Shown: positions 7,289-15,340 of the stretch, piece by piece | Layout of the letters: each line of letters starts with the position of its first letter | Numbering within the stretch: the first letter of the stretch is position 1 | DNA from: a bacterium | GTDB taxonomy: Bacteria > Desulfobacterota > Binatia > HRBIN30 > CADEER01 | Direction: 5' to 3' | Assembly (NCBI GenBank): GCA_030430165.1 | Contig: JAUIGL010000065.1 | Coordinates: 1 to 36,361, forward strand | DNA: 36,361 nt | Translations under genes and position numbers: made by a program | Notes under the pieces: model-generated | Told to the model about the DNA's origin: nothing | Databases searched by the model: none | What the model saw: only the letters and a program-made list of their open reading frames with translations

Positions 7289-8400
7289 GTCGCGTCGAAA
7301 AGCGCAAGGACGACCACCTCAGGCTGTGTGCCGAGGAGGAGGTGGAGTCGAGGTCGGGAACGCTGCTCGACGAGGTGCACCTTCTCCACGACGCTCTGCC
7401 CGAGCTGTCCTTGGCGGAGATCGATCCGTCCGTCGAAATTCTCGGTCGCCGGCTCGCCGTCCCCCTGATGATCTCAGGCATGACCGGCGGCACCGAGCGC
7501 GCCAAGCGTTGCAACCGGGCGTTCGCGCGCGCGGCGCAGGAGGCCGGGCTCGCGATGGGAGTGGGGTCGCAGCGGCCGATGCTCGAATCGCCGGAGTTGG
7601 TGAGCACCTACCGAGTGCGCGAGGTTGCGCCGGACGTTCTCCTGTTTGCCAACATCGGAATCGTCCAGGCGCGGGACAGCGGCCCTGCCAGGGTGCGCGA
7701 GCTCGCCGACGCGATCGAAGCCGACGCGATTTGCCTGCATCTGAACGCGGCACAGGAGCTGGTTCAGGACGAGGGCGACCGCGATTTTCGCGGCTGTCTC
7801 GACACGATCGCGACAATCGTGTCGAGACAGACGCGCCCGGTCATCGTCAAGGAGACGGGGTGCGGCCTCGCGCCGAGAACGCTGCGCCGGCTGGCCGAAG
7901 CGGGTGTTCACTGGGTTGATGTCGCCGGTGCCGGCGGCACCTCGTGGCCCGGCGTCGAGTCGTTCCGCGGATCGGACCGGCAACGCCTGCTCGGCGGTCA
8001 CTTGCACGACTGGGGAGTGCCAACCGCGGCGTCCGTCGTCTACGCCCGGCGCGCCGGGTTGCGGACCATCGCCTCGGGTGGTTTGCGCTCGCCGGTCGAT
8101 GTCCTGCGCGCCCTGGCGCTCGGCGCCAGCCTCTGCGGCATGGCGTTGCCCTTTCTGCGCGGGTTTCACGAAGGAGGCGAGAGCGGGGTCGTCGACACCG
8201 CGGCCGGGCTGGTCGAGGGGGTGCGCGCACTGATGCTGTTGGCCGGGGTGCGTCGAATCGGCGACGTGGAGAAGGTACCTTTGGTGATCGGTCCGCAGCT
8301 CCGGGCCTGGATCGGCGAGGGGCGTGGTCGCGAGGTCGCGCCGTCCTTTGAGCGGACGAGTGCGGAGACGACGTGGAAGGGGAGCGATGGACTTCACTAG
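7285..8400 (+). CDS. fni: Type 2 isopentenyl-diphosphate delta-isomerase
   Basis: An FMN- and NADPH-dependent enzyme that interconverts isopentenyl and dimethylallyl diphosphate. The 371-residue TIM-barrel sequence has the expected order of family motifs: RKDDHL at the N-terminus, SGMTGGT, MGVGSQRPML, ANIGIVQ, HLNAAQELVQDEGDRDF, KETGCG, VAGAGGTSW, the W-G-V-P-T block and ASGGLRSPVD. ATG 7285 overlaps the hpnD stop (ATGA). The coding sequence contains a perfect 15-bp inverted repeat at 7794-7830. The gene overlaps the TetR gene by 14 bases. An isomerase inside a hopanoid operon balances the C5 precursors needed for farnesyl diphosphate. No farnesyl-diphosphate synthase is present in the window. 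Confidence 0.92.
   Translation: MSRVEKRKDDHLRLCAEEEVESRSGTLLDEVHLLHDALPELSLAEIDPSVEILGRRLAVPLMISGMTGGTERAKRCNRAFARAAQEAGLAMGVGSQRPMLESPELVSTYRVREVAPDVLLFANIGIVQARDSGPARVRELADAIEADAICLHLNAAQELVQDEGDRDFRGCLDTIATIVSRQTRPVIVKETGCGLAPRTLRRLAEAGVHWVDVAGAGGTSWPGVESFRGSDRQRLLGGHLHDWGVPTAASVVYARRAGLRTIASGGLRSPVDVLRALALGASLCGMALPFLRGFHEGGESGVVDTAAGLVEGVRALMLLAGVRRIGDVEKVPLVIGPQLRAWIGEGRGREVAPSFERTSAETTWKGSDGLH
7794..7830. repeat. Perfect 15-bp hairpin inside fni
   Basis: CTGTCTCGACACGAT at 7794-7808 and ATCGTGTCGAGACAG at 7816-7830 are exact reverse complements separated by seven bases. The stem would be very stable in RNA. It lies within codons for CLDTIATIVSRQ of the isomerase, so the protein sequence is preserved. 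Its role, if any, is unknown. Confidence 0.9.
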
Positions 8401-9016
8401 TCAGATAAGGCGCGAGACGTTTACTTCACGGGCGATTTCACCCCGCAAGCAGGAGACGCAGCAGAAAATCCTCGCCGCCGCGCAGTCTCTGTTCATCGAG
8501 TGCGGGTACACGCAGACCAGCATCCGGACGATTGCGGCCGCGGCCGACGTGTCGCCGTCCACGGTGTTCTGGCACTTCGGCGACAAGGCGAGCTTGTTCA
8601 ACGAGGTTCTGCGGGATCTGTTGCGTCCCTTCGTCGACGAGATTTCCGAGACCATCGACCGGCTGCCGCCGGTTGAAAGGCTGCTCGAGTTGTTCGCGAT
8701 CTACGAGCGCTTCGTCCAGAAGAACGAGGAGCCGATCGAGGTCTTGGTTCGCTGGCTCCTCGAGTCGTCGGAGATTCGCAGTCAGCTCCGCCAGCACTTG
8801 ATGGGCTTGCACGGACTCTACGCATCGCGCATCCGCGAGACGCTGTCGGAGCTGATCGACGATCCGGCGGAGACCGAGGCGATCGGCGCGGCGCTGATCG
8901 GCTTGATGGACGGCAATCTCTTGTTGGCCTACGTCGACCCGGATGCACGCGGCCGGGAAGTTCGCGCGCAAGGGCTGCGTCATCTGGCGCGTCTAGCGCT
9001 CGCGCCGCGGGCGTGA
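8387..9016 (+). CDS. TetR/AcrR-family transcriptional regulator embedded in the hopanoid operon
   Basis: A 209-residue regulator. The N-terminal TetR DNA-binding domain is clear: KQETQQKILAAAQSLFIECG, then the helix-turn-helix TSIRTIAAAADVSPSTVFWH and FGDKASLFNEVL. The C-terminal two-thirds is an all-helical ligand-binding and dimerisation region (VERLLELFAIYERFVQKNEE, SELIDDPAETEAIGAALIGL). ATG 8387 follows AAGGGGAGCG and overlaps the end of fni by 14 bases; the gene's own stop overlaps hpnC by four bases. It is therefore co-transcribed with biosynthetic genes and not divergently arranged as is common for TetR repressors. Autoregulation of the operon in response to an isoprenoid or lipid signal is inference. 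No clear palindromic operator was found upstream of dxs by eye. Confidence 0.9.
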   Translation: MDFTSQIRRETFTSRAISPRKQETQQKILAAAQSLFIECGYTQTSIRTIAAAADVSPSTVFWHFGDKASLFNEVLRDLLRPFVDEISETIDRLPPVERLLELFAIYERFVQKNEEPIEVLVRWLLESSEIRSQLRQHLMGLHGLYASRIRETLSELIDDPAETEAIGAALIGLMDGNLLLAYVDPDARGREVRAQGLRHLARLALAPRA

Positions 9017-9903
9017 GCTCGTCGCGAGACCGGTCGAGCTTCGGGCGCGAACCGTTGTGCACACGTGCACCATCGGACGTCGCGGCGATGGCCGCGATCG
9101 ACCGCCGGATGCAGGGGGAGAACTTTCCGGTTGCGCTGCCGATCCTGCCTGCTGCGATCCGCAACCGTCTGGTCGACGTCTACCGCTTCGCCCGCCTCGT
9201 CGACACCGCGGGAGATGAGTTCGAAGGCGATCGCGCCGAGCTGCTCGACGCCATCGCGGCCGAAGTGGATGCGATGTACGGCGCGGCACCGCGGACCCAA
9301 CTGTTCCGGCGCCTGGGAGCAACGGTACACGACTGCGCGATCCCGCGAGAACCATTCGATCGCTTGATCGAGGCGAACCGGCGCGACCAGATCCAACGGC
9401 GCTACCCGACCTTCGACGACCTCTTGGGGTACTGTGCGTTGTCGGCGAATCCGGTCGGGCACATCGTCCTCCACCTGTTCGGTGCGGCGACGCCGCGACG
9501 GATCGCGCTGTCGGACCACGTGTGCTCGGCGCTGCAGGTGCTCGAGCACGTGCAGGACGTCGGCGAGGACTTTAGAGCCGGACGCGTCTACCTGCCACAG
9601 CGCGATCTGGCGAGCGCGGGGTGCGAAGAGGCCGACCTGGCCGCCGCGCGTACCGCCGATCGTCTGCGGCGCGTGTTGGAAGTTCAGGTGTTGCGCGCCG
9701 ATGAGCTGCTGCGCTCGGCGCTGCCGCTGGTTCGCGACCTGCGCGGCTTCGCGCGGCTTTCGGTGAGCGGCTATGCGGGCGGCGGACTGGCGACGGCAAG
9801 GGCGCTTCGCCGCAGTGGCTTCGAGGTCCTCGCCGCGCCGGTCAAGGCCTCCTCTTCCTCGATCTTGCGTTGCAGCGCGGGGCTGCTCTGGGGAGCTCGA
9901 TGA
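9013..9903 (+). CDS. hpnC: Hydroxysqualene synthase HpnC
   Basis: A 296-residue squalene/phytoene-synthase-fold protein. HpnC converts presqualene diphosphate, made by HpnD, to hydroxysqualene. It carries the HpnC-type opening block GENFPVALPILPAAIRNRLV and YRFARLVDTAGDE, with the first Asp motif DTAGDE at 64-69, and a second motif DVGED (182-186) in VLEHVQDVGEDFRAGRVYLP. The first motif is DxxxDE and not the DDIAD of HpnD, which separates the two paralogues. GTG 9013 overlaps the TetR stop (GTGA), and ATG of hpnE overlaps its stop. The first ~30 residues are low-complexity and may not all belong to the mature start; no strong ribosome site lies closer to GENFP. Confidence 0.85.
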   Translation: MSSSRDRSSFGREPLCTRAPSDVAAMAAIDRRMQGENFPVALPILPAAIRNRLVDVYRFARLVDTAGDEFEGDRAELLDAIAAEVDAMYGAAPRTQLFRRLGATVHDCAIPREPFDRLIEANRRDQIQRRYPTFDDLLGYCALSANPVGHIVLHLFGAATPRRIALSDHVCSALQVLEHVQDVGEDFRAGRVYLPQRDLASAGCEEADLAAARTADRLRRVLEVQVLRADELLRSALPLVRDLRGFARLSVSGYAGGGLATARALRRSGFEVLAAPVKASSSSILRCSAGLLWGAR

Positions 9904-11303
9904 CTCGGCCGCGCGTCGCGATCGTCGGTGGCGGCCTGTCGGGGTTGGCAGCGGCACTCGGCTGCGCCGACCGCGGAGCCGCGGTCACGCTGATCGAGTC
10001 GCGTCGCTGGCTCGGCGGCGCCGCCTATTCGCGTTTTGTCGACGGTGCGTGGATCGACAACGGGCAGCACGTGTTCCTGCGCTGCTGCACTGCTTTTCGC
10101 GGCTTCATCGACCGCATCGGGTCGACCGACCAGGCACATCTGCAGAATCGTCTTTCGATTCCTCTCGTGTCGCCTGGCGGGACCCGCGCCGAGCTCGGAC
10201 GAGACGACCTGCCGCCGCCGCTTCACCTCGCGCGCGGGCTCTTTGCTCTTCCCGGTTTCACGTTGCGACAGCGCCTGCAGGTTGTCGGCGCGGTGCAAGC
10301 GCTGGGCCGGCTCGAACTCGGCGATCGGTCGAACGACGATCGCTCGCTCGGTGAGTGGTTGGCAGGCCGGGGCTGTGCGTTCGAGTCGACTGCGCGGTTT
10401 TGGGAGTTGTTGGTGCGGCCGACACTCAACGTCGACCCGCGGCAAGCCTCTCTGGCGATGGTGGCGAAGGTCTTCCAGACCGGCCTGCTGGAGAGCAGGG
10501 ACGGGGCCGATTTGGGCTGGGGGCGGGGGCCCCTGCAGACTCTGATCGGCGAGCCGGCATTGCGGGCCCTGGACGCGGCCGGGGCGATCGTGCGTGTCGG
10601 CGAGCAGGTCGAGGCGCTGCGCCGTGGGGCAGGCGGGGTCGAGGTTCGCTGCCGCGGCGAGTGGCAGCAGTACGCCGCCGCCGTCGTCGCCGCCCCGCCG
10701 GCGGTCGCCGAGAAGCTGTTGCCGCCCGAGGCTGGGATCGATCGGCGCGGCTTGCGTAACCTGGCGTCTGATCCGATCGTCAATCTGCACGTGTTCTACG
10801 ACCGCCGTGTCATGGACGAGGCGTTCGTGGCGACGATCGATTCTCCACTGCAGTGGGTCTTCGATCGCAGCGCCCACGCCCCGGGGTTCGACGGCCAATA
10901 CCTGGCGATCTCGTTGTCCGCCGCCGACGCGTTCTGCGGCATGGACCAGCGCCAGCTGCGCGAGCTCGCCGAGCGCGAAATCCCGCGAGTGTTCGCGCGC
11001 GCCCGCGGCGCGACGATGACTCGATTCCTCGCGACCTTCGAGAAGAATGCGACTTTCTCACAGCGTCCCGGGACGGGTCGCTTGCGATGTGGTGGCGATG
11101 TCGGAGTGGCTCCGATCTTCGTCGCCGGAGTTTGGACCGACACCGGCTGGCCGGCGACCATGGAGGGTGCGGTGCGCAGCGGCAACGAAGCGGCGCGGCG
11201 CGCTCTCGGTTGGCTTCGCGCAACCGAGCCGATGGGCGCGAGCAGCGCGCCCGCGCAGCTGGATCGCGGCATGGCCGCGATGAGCGGAATGGAGATGGAG
11301 TGA
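9900..11303 (+). CDS. hpnE: Hydroxysqualene dehydroxylase HpnE (FAD-dependent)
   Basis: A 467-residue flavoprotein of the amine oxidase / phytoene desaturase superfamily. HpnE reduces hydroxysqualene to squalene. The N-terminal dinucleotide-binding motif VAIVGGGLSGLAAALGCADR is followed by TLIESRRWLGGAAYS and the family block DNGQHVFLRCC. The C-terminal FAD-contact region is VAGVWTDTGWPATMEGAVRS. The name squalene-associated FAD-dependent desaturase is an older label for this family. The start ATG 9900 overlaps the hpnC stop by four bases, and shc begins four bases after its stop. Context in the HpnC/D/E set makes the assignment strong. Confidence 0.9.
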   Translation: MTRPRVAIVGGGLSGLAAALGCADRGAAVTLIESRRWLGGAAYSRFVDGAWIDNGQHVFLRCCTAFRGFIDRIGSTDQAHLQNRLSIPLVSPGGTRAELGRDDLPPPLHLARGLFALPGFTLRQRLQVVGAVQALGRLELGDRSNDDRSLGEWLAGRGCAFESTARFWELLVRPTLNVDPRQASLAMVAKVFQTGLLESRDGADLGWGRGPLQTLIGEPALRALDAAGAIVRVGEQVEALRRGAGGVEVRCRGEWQQYAAAVVAAPPAVAEKLLPPEAGIDRRGLRNLASDPIVNLHVFYDRRVMDEAFVATIDSPLQWVFDRSAHAPGFDGQYLAISLSAADAFCGMDQRQLRELAEREIPRVFARARGATMTRFLATFEKNATFSQRPGTGRLRCGGDVGVAPIFVAGVWTDTGWPATMEGAVRSGNEAARRALGWLRATEPMGASSAPAQLDRGMAAMSGMEME

Positions 11304-11307
11304 AACG

Positions 11308-13212
11308 ATGAGCACCAAGACCGGTTCGATCGTGCCGAAAGCGGAGCAGGCCTTGACCCGCGCCACCGACAAGCTGAAGGCCCTGCAGCATCCCGCCGGC
11401 TGGTGGAAGGCGGAGCTCGAGACCAACGTCACGATGGACGCCGAGGACCTGATGTTGCGGCGTTTCCTCGATATCGACGACGAAGAACGCACGCAGGCGA
11501 CGGCGAATTGGATCCGCAGCCAGCAGCTCGCCGATGGCGGCTGGGCCATCTTCCACGGCGGCGACAGCGATCTTTCGGCGACGATTGAAGCCTATGTGGC
11601 GCTGCGGCTGGCGGGTGATCCGGTCGACGCGGATCACATGAAGGCGGCGGCGTATCGGGTTCGCGAGCGCGGTGGAATCGCCGCATCGCGGGTGTTCACG
11701 AGGATCTGGCTGGCGCTGTTCGGCGAGTGGTCGTGGGCCGATCTACCTGCGTTGCCACCGGAAGTCATCCTGTTGCCTGCCTGGTTTCCGCTCAACGTCT
11801 ACGACTTTGCCTGTTGGGCGCGGCAGACGATCGTTCCGTTGACCGTGGTCGCGGCGCATCGTCCGCAGCGCCAGCTCGGATTCTCCCTCGACGAGTTGCG
11901 GGTGCAGGCCGCACCGGTCGCGGGTGGCAAGCAGTCGGCATGGGCGCGGGCTTTCCACGGGCTCGATCGTTTTCTGCATCTCTACGAAAAGCGACCGATC
12001 CGTTGGCTGCGTCGCCGCGCTCTGCGTCAGTGCACGGAGTGGATCGTTCGTCGCCAGGAGGCGGACGGGTCGTGGGGCGGAATTCAGCCGCCATGGGTCT
12101 ACTCGCTGATGGCGCTGCATCTGCAAGGCTATGCCGACGACCATCCGGTCGTGCGTCGCGGTCTGGAGGGTCTCGACACCTTCGTCATCGAGGACGAGCG
12201 TGGGCGCAGACTGGAAGCCTGTCAGTCGCCGGTTTGGGACAGCTGCCTGGCGATGGTGGCGCTGCACGACGCCGGAGTGGATGCGGCGGACGACACGCTG
12301 CTTCGCGGTGCCGACTGGCTGCTCGGGCAGGAAATCCGGGTGCCCGGGGACTGGGCGGTGCGCCGGCCGTCTCTCGCCCCGGGAGGGTGGGCTTTCGAGT
12401 TCGAGAACGACAACTACCCGGATCTGGACGACACGGCGGAGGTGGTGCTTGCGCTGCACGGAGTCGCCTCCGGCGAGGCCGATCGCGCGGCTGCAATCGA
12501 GGCCGCCATCGACCGGGCGATCACCTGGACCCTCGGAATGCAGTGCGAGGACGGTGGCTACGCGGCCTTCGACGTCGACAACACCAGCCAGTTGTGCGGC
12601 AAGCTTCCGTTCTGCGATTTCGGCGAGGTCACCGACCCGCCGAGTGCGGACGTGACTGCGCACGTGGTCGAGATGTTGGCAACGCTCGACCATTCGTCGT
12701 CACCGGCGACGCGTCGTGCGGTCGATTGGCTGCTCGCGGCCCAAGAGGCGGATGGTTCTTGGTTCGGTCGTTGGGGGGCAAACTACATTTACGGTACTGG
12801 AGCCGTGGTGCCGGCGCTGGTGCGGGCCGGGCAGGATCGCCAATCCGCTCCCATCCGCCGCGCGGTGCAATGGCTGCAATCCGTTCAGAATGCGGACGGC
12901 GGCTGGGGGGAAGACTTGCGTTCCTACGTCGACCGCCGCTATCGCGGTCGCGGCGAGTCGACCCCTTCGCAGACTGCGTGGGCCTTGCTCGCCTTGCTCG
13001 CCGCCGGTGGCGCCGAGGATGCGGTCGAGTGCGGCGTCACCTGGCTCGCCTCGCGTCAGCTTTCCGACGGAGATTGGCAAGAGGAGCACTTTACCGGCAC
13101 CGGCTTCCCGGGCGACTTCTACATCCGCTACCACCTCTACCGCCTCGTCTTCCCGACGATGGCGCTCGGTCGGTATCTGCGGGAAGAGAAAGCAGCGGTG
13201 TCGGGACGATGA
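11308..13212 (+). CDS. shc: Squalene-hopene cyclase
   Basis: This membrane-associated class II triterpene cyclase converts squalene to hopene/hopanol. The 634-residue length matches the family. The catalytic DXDD motif is visible as D372-L-D374-D375-T in YPDLDDTAEVVLALHG. Several QW repeats are present: QLADGGWAIFHGG (~73), QEADGSWGG (~250), QCEDGGYAAFDVDN (~412), QEADGSWFGRWG (~479) and QNADGGWGED (~526). The C-terminus GTGFPGDFYIRYHLYRLVFP is characteristic of bacterial hopene cyclases. ATG 11308 lies four bases after the hpnE stop, with GGAGATGGAG upstream. Its stop overlaps hpnH (ATGA). The gene is also called hpnF in hopanoid nomenclature. Confidence 0.97.
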   Translation: MSTKTGSIVPKAEQALTRATDKLKALQHPAGWWKAELETNVTMDAEDLMLRRFLDIDDEERTQATANWIRSQQLADGGWAIFHGGDSDLSATIEAYVALRLAGDPVDADHMKAAAYRVRERGGIAASRVFTRIWLALFGEWSWADLPALPPEVILLPAWFPLNVYDFACWARQTIVPLTVVAAHRPQRQLGFSLDELRVQAAPVAGGKQSAWARAFHGLDRFLHLYEKRPIRWLRRRALRQCTEWIVRRQEADGSWGGIQPPWVYSLMALHLQGYADDHPVVRRGLEGLDTFVIEDERGRRLEACQSPVWDSCLAMVALHDAGVDAADDTLLRGADWLLGQEIRVPGDWAVRRPSLAPGGWAFEFENDNYPDLDDTAEVVLALHGVASGEADRAAAIEAAIDRAITWTLGMQCEDGGYAAFDVDNTSQLCGKLPFCDFGEVTDPPSADVTAHVVEMLATLDHSSSPATRRAVDWLLAAQEADGSWFGRWGANYIYGTGAVVPALVRAGQDRQSAPIRRAVQWLQSVQNADGGWGEDLRSYVDRRYRGRGESTPSQTAWALLALLAAGGAEDAVECGVTWLASRQLSDGDWQEEHFTGTGFPGDFYIRYHLYRLVFPTMALGRYLREEKAAVSGR

Positions 13213-14468
13213 TTCCGGTTTCTCAGGCGATCGCTGTGGCGCGCCACGTGCTCGGCCATAAGCTGCGCGGCAACCCGCGCTATCCGCTGGTTCTGATGAT
13301 CGAACCGCTGTTCCGCTGCAATCTCGCCTGCGCGGGGTGTGGAAAGATCCAGTACCCGGCGCACGTCTTGCGTCGCCATCTGTCGGTCGACGCAATCGCC
13401 GGCGCGGTCGAGGAATGCCCGACTCCGGTGGTGACGCTGGCCGGTGGAGAGCCGCTTCTTCACCCGGAGATCCGGGAGATCGTCGAGATGCTGGTCGCGC
13501 GCGGCAAGTTCGTCTACCTGTGCACCAACGCGCTGGTGTTGCACGAGAAGCTGGACCTGTTCCGCGCCAGCCCGCAATTGAGCTTCAGCGTCCACCTCGA
13601 CGGGCTGGAGCACGATCACGACCGCGCGGTGTGCCGCGAAGGCACCTACGAGACGGCGGTCGCCGCGGTTCGAGAGGCAACCCGCCGCGGCTTTCGGGTC
13701 ACCACCAACAGCACCTTCTTCGACGGCGACGCGCCCGAGCGCACGGCGCAGTTCTTCGATGCGATGACGGAGCTCGGCGTGGAAGGGATGATGGTCTCGC
13801 CCGGCTACAGCTACGAGGCGGCGCCGGACCAGGATCACTTTCTGCGTCGCGAGAAGAGTCGCTCTTTCTTCCGTGCCTTGCTGGAGCGTGGCGGCCGGCG
13901 GTGGACCTTCAACCAGTCGCCCCTGTTCCTCGAGTTTCTCGCCGGCGCCAGGGAGTACGATTGCACACCCTGGGGCAATCCGACCTACACTATCTTCGGC
14001 TGGCAGAGGCCCTGCTATTTGCAGCAGGAGGGGTATGCGGCTTCCTTCGCGGAGCTGCTCGAGCTCACCCCGTGGTCCGAGTACGGTCATGCGAGCGGAA
14101 ACCCCAAGTGCCGCGACTGCATGGTTCACAGCGGCTTCGAGGCCAGCGCCGTCGACGAGGCGTTCTCTTCGGTGCGCGGGATGGCGGCGATGCTGCGAGC
14201 GTTGTTGCTGGGACCGCGTCTGAAGCAGCCGGCTGCACCTGCCGCTCCGCCGCCGGTGCCGGTGGTGCGGCCGCCGGCAGTGGGCGCCGAGCTGCAGTCG
14301 GCGCTCGACTACCGCGGCGAGGTCACGCTGACGCTGAAAGACGGAGGGGTCGTGCGTGGCTACGTGTCGCGCGCCGACGCCGATCGCGTCGACGTCTGGT
14401 CGGCCGGCCAGGAGGAGCCGTCGCGCCTGTCGCCAGCAACGATCGAGTCGGTCGAGGCGGTGGGTTGA
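13209..14468 (+). CDS. hpnH: Adenosyl-hopene synthase HpnH (radical SAM) with extra C-terminal Sm-like segment
   Basis: HpnH is a radical S-adenosylmethionine enzyme that attaches an adenosyl group to diploptene, starting the extended hopanoid side chain. The cluster-binding motif is C37-X3-C41-X2-C44 in FRCNLACAGCGKIQYP, followed by VTLAGGEPLLHPEI and FSVHLDG. C-terminal Cys residues (CTPWGNPTYTIFGWQRPCYL, CRDCMVHSGFEAS) match the family. The core ends around residue 338. It is followed by a Pro/Ala/Val linker (~340-362) and a segment at 367-419 reading DYRGEVTLTLKDGGVVRGYV...PATIESVEAVG, which resembles a small Sm/RNA-binding-like beta domain. That makes the protein 419 residues, longer than most HpnH. 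ATG 13209 overlaps the shc stop. Confidence 0.93.
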   Translation: MIPVSQAIAVARHVLGHKLRGNPRYPLVLMIEPLFRCNLACAGCGKIQYPAHVLRRHLSVDAIAGAVEECPTPVVTLAGGEPLLHPEIREIVEMLVARGKFVYLCTNALVLHEKLDLFRASPQLSFSVHLDGLEHDHDRAVCREGTYETAVAAVREATRRGFRVTTNSTFFDGDAPERTAQFFDAMTELGVEGMMVSPGYSYEAAPDQDHFLRREKSRSFFRALLERGGRRWTFNQSPLFLEFLAGAREYDCTPWGNPTYTIFGWQRPCYLQQEGYAASFAELLELTPWSEYGHASGNPKCRDCMVHSGFEASAVDEAFSSVRGMAAMLRALLLGPRLKQPAAPAAPPPVPVVRPPAVGAELQSALDYRGEVTLTLKDGGVVRGYVSRADADRVDVWSAGQEEPSRLSPATIESVEAVG

Positions 14469-14484
14469 GGGGCGCGGTCGTGTC

Positions 14485-15264
14485 GTGGCGGAGCGGCCGG
14501 CCGGTCCCCGCGCGATCGTGACGACGCCTTCGGTCACTGCGATCGGCGCGGCGATGGGATGGGAGCTGTCGTGTGTTCGCAGAAAGCTCACCGGGGCTTC
14601 CCGCCTGCCGACCCGCGATGTCGCGGCTTGGAGATGCCGCGCGGGCGGCGCGGAGGTGGTCGTCTATCGCACTGGGATGGGGCCCGACGCCGCGACCCGG
14701 AGCACGCGGGCGCTACTCGGCCAGGTGGACGTCGACGCATTGGTGAACACCGGCTGCGCCGGCGGGCTCTCGGCGGATTGTCTGCCTGCTTCGGTCGTCG
14801 TCCCGGCGCGGGTGATCGGTCCGCTCCCAGCCGGCGGCAGCTATCCGGTCGACGAGCTGCTGCGAGCGCGCTGGGTCGGCGTCGCGCGCGCGGCCGGACT
14901 GATACCGCTCGCCGGCGCGTTGTGCACCAATCCGAGCGTACTCTACTCGCCCGCCGAGAAGCGCGCCTGCGGGCTTCGCTGGGATGCAGTCGCGGTCGAT
15001 ATGGAAGCCGCGGCCGTGGCCTCGGTGGCGCGCGACGCCGGGATCCCCTTTGCCGCGATCCGGGTGGTCCTCGATTCGCTCGATCACTCGATCCCGAACC
15101 TCGGAGATCGCGGCGGCGAATCCGGGCCGGTGCGGCGACTGCTGCGTTCGGGAGTCGATCCGCGCGCCTTGGCCCTACTGGCGGTCCACTTCTTCCGGGC
15201 CCGGCGTGTCCTGCGCCAAGTGTTCGCTTCGCTCCCGCTCGACGGCGCATCTTCCTCGAAATAG
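14485..15264 (+). CDS. hpnG: Hopanoid-associated phosphorylase HpnG (nucleoside phosphorylase fold)
   Basis: HpnG removes adenine from adenosylhopane, leading to a ribosyl- or phosphoribosyl-hopane for bacteriohopanetetrol-type side chains. The 259-residue sequence has the purine nucleoside phosphorylase/MTA nucleosidase pattern: YRTGMGPDAATRSTRALLG, VNTGCAGGLSAD, AVDMEAAAVASVARDAGIPF and IRVVLDSLDH. GTG 14485 is 16 bases after the hpnH stop and has GAGGGG at 14467-14472; GTG 14518 is an alternative that would trim 11 residues. The order hpnH-hpnG is the usual one. The N-terminal part is short relative to other nucleosidases, which is typical of HpnG. Confidence 0.88.
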   Translation: MAERPAGPRAIVTTPSVTAIGAAMGWELSCVRRKLTGASRLPTRDVAAWRCRAGGAEVVVYRTGMGPDAATRSTRALLGQVDVDALVNTGCAGGLSADCLPASVVVPARVIGPLPAGGSYPVDELLRARWVGVARAAGLIPLAGALCTNPSVLYSPAEKRACGLRWDAVAVDMEAAAVASVARDAGIPFAAIRVVLDSLDHSIPNLGDRGGESGPVRRLLRSGVDPRALALLAVHFFRARRVLRQVFASLPLDGASSSK

Positions 15265-15340
15265 GCCGGGCACCCAGCGATCAGCCCCCGCAGGCTCGCT
15301 GCTGGACCATTGCCGCCGATGCGTGGCATGACTGGCCGAG

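Noticed and set aside
7474..8397. 307-codon minus-strand frame over fni
   Set aside because: Antisense shadow of a gene with complete family motifs.
11727..13208. Upstream extension of the hpnH frame
   Set aside because: It overlaps shc entirely; the HpnH family begins at ATG 13209.
13137..14591. 484-codon minus-strand frame over hpnH
   Set aside because: Spans a clear radical SAM gene on the plus strand and has no recognisable protein features.
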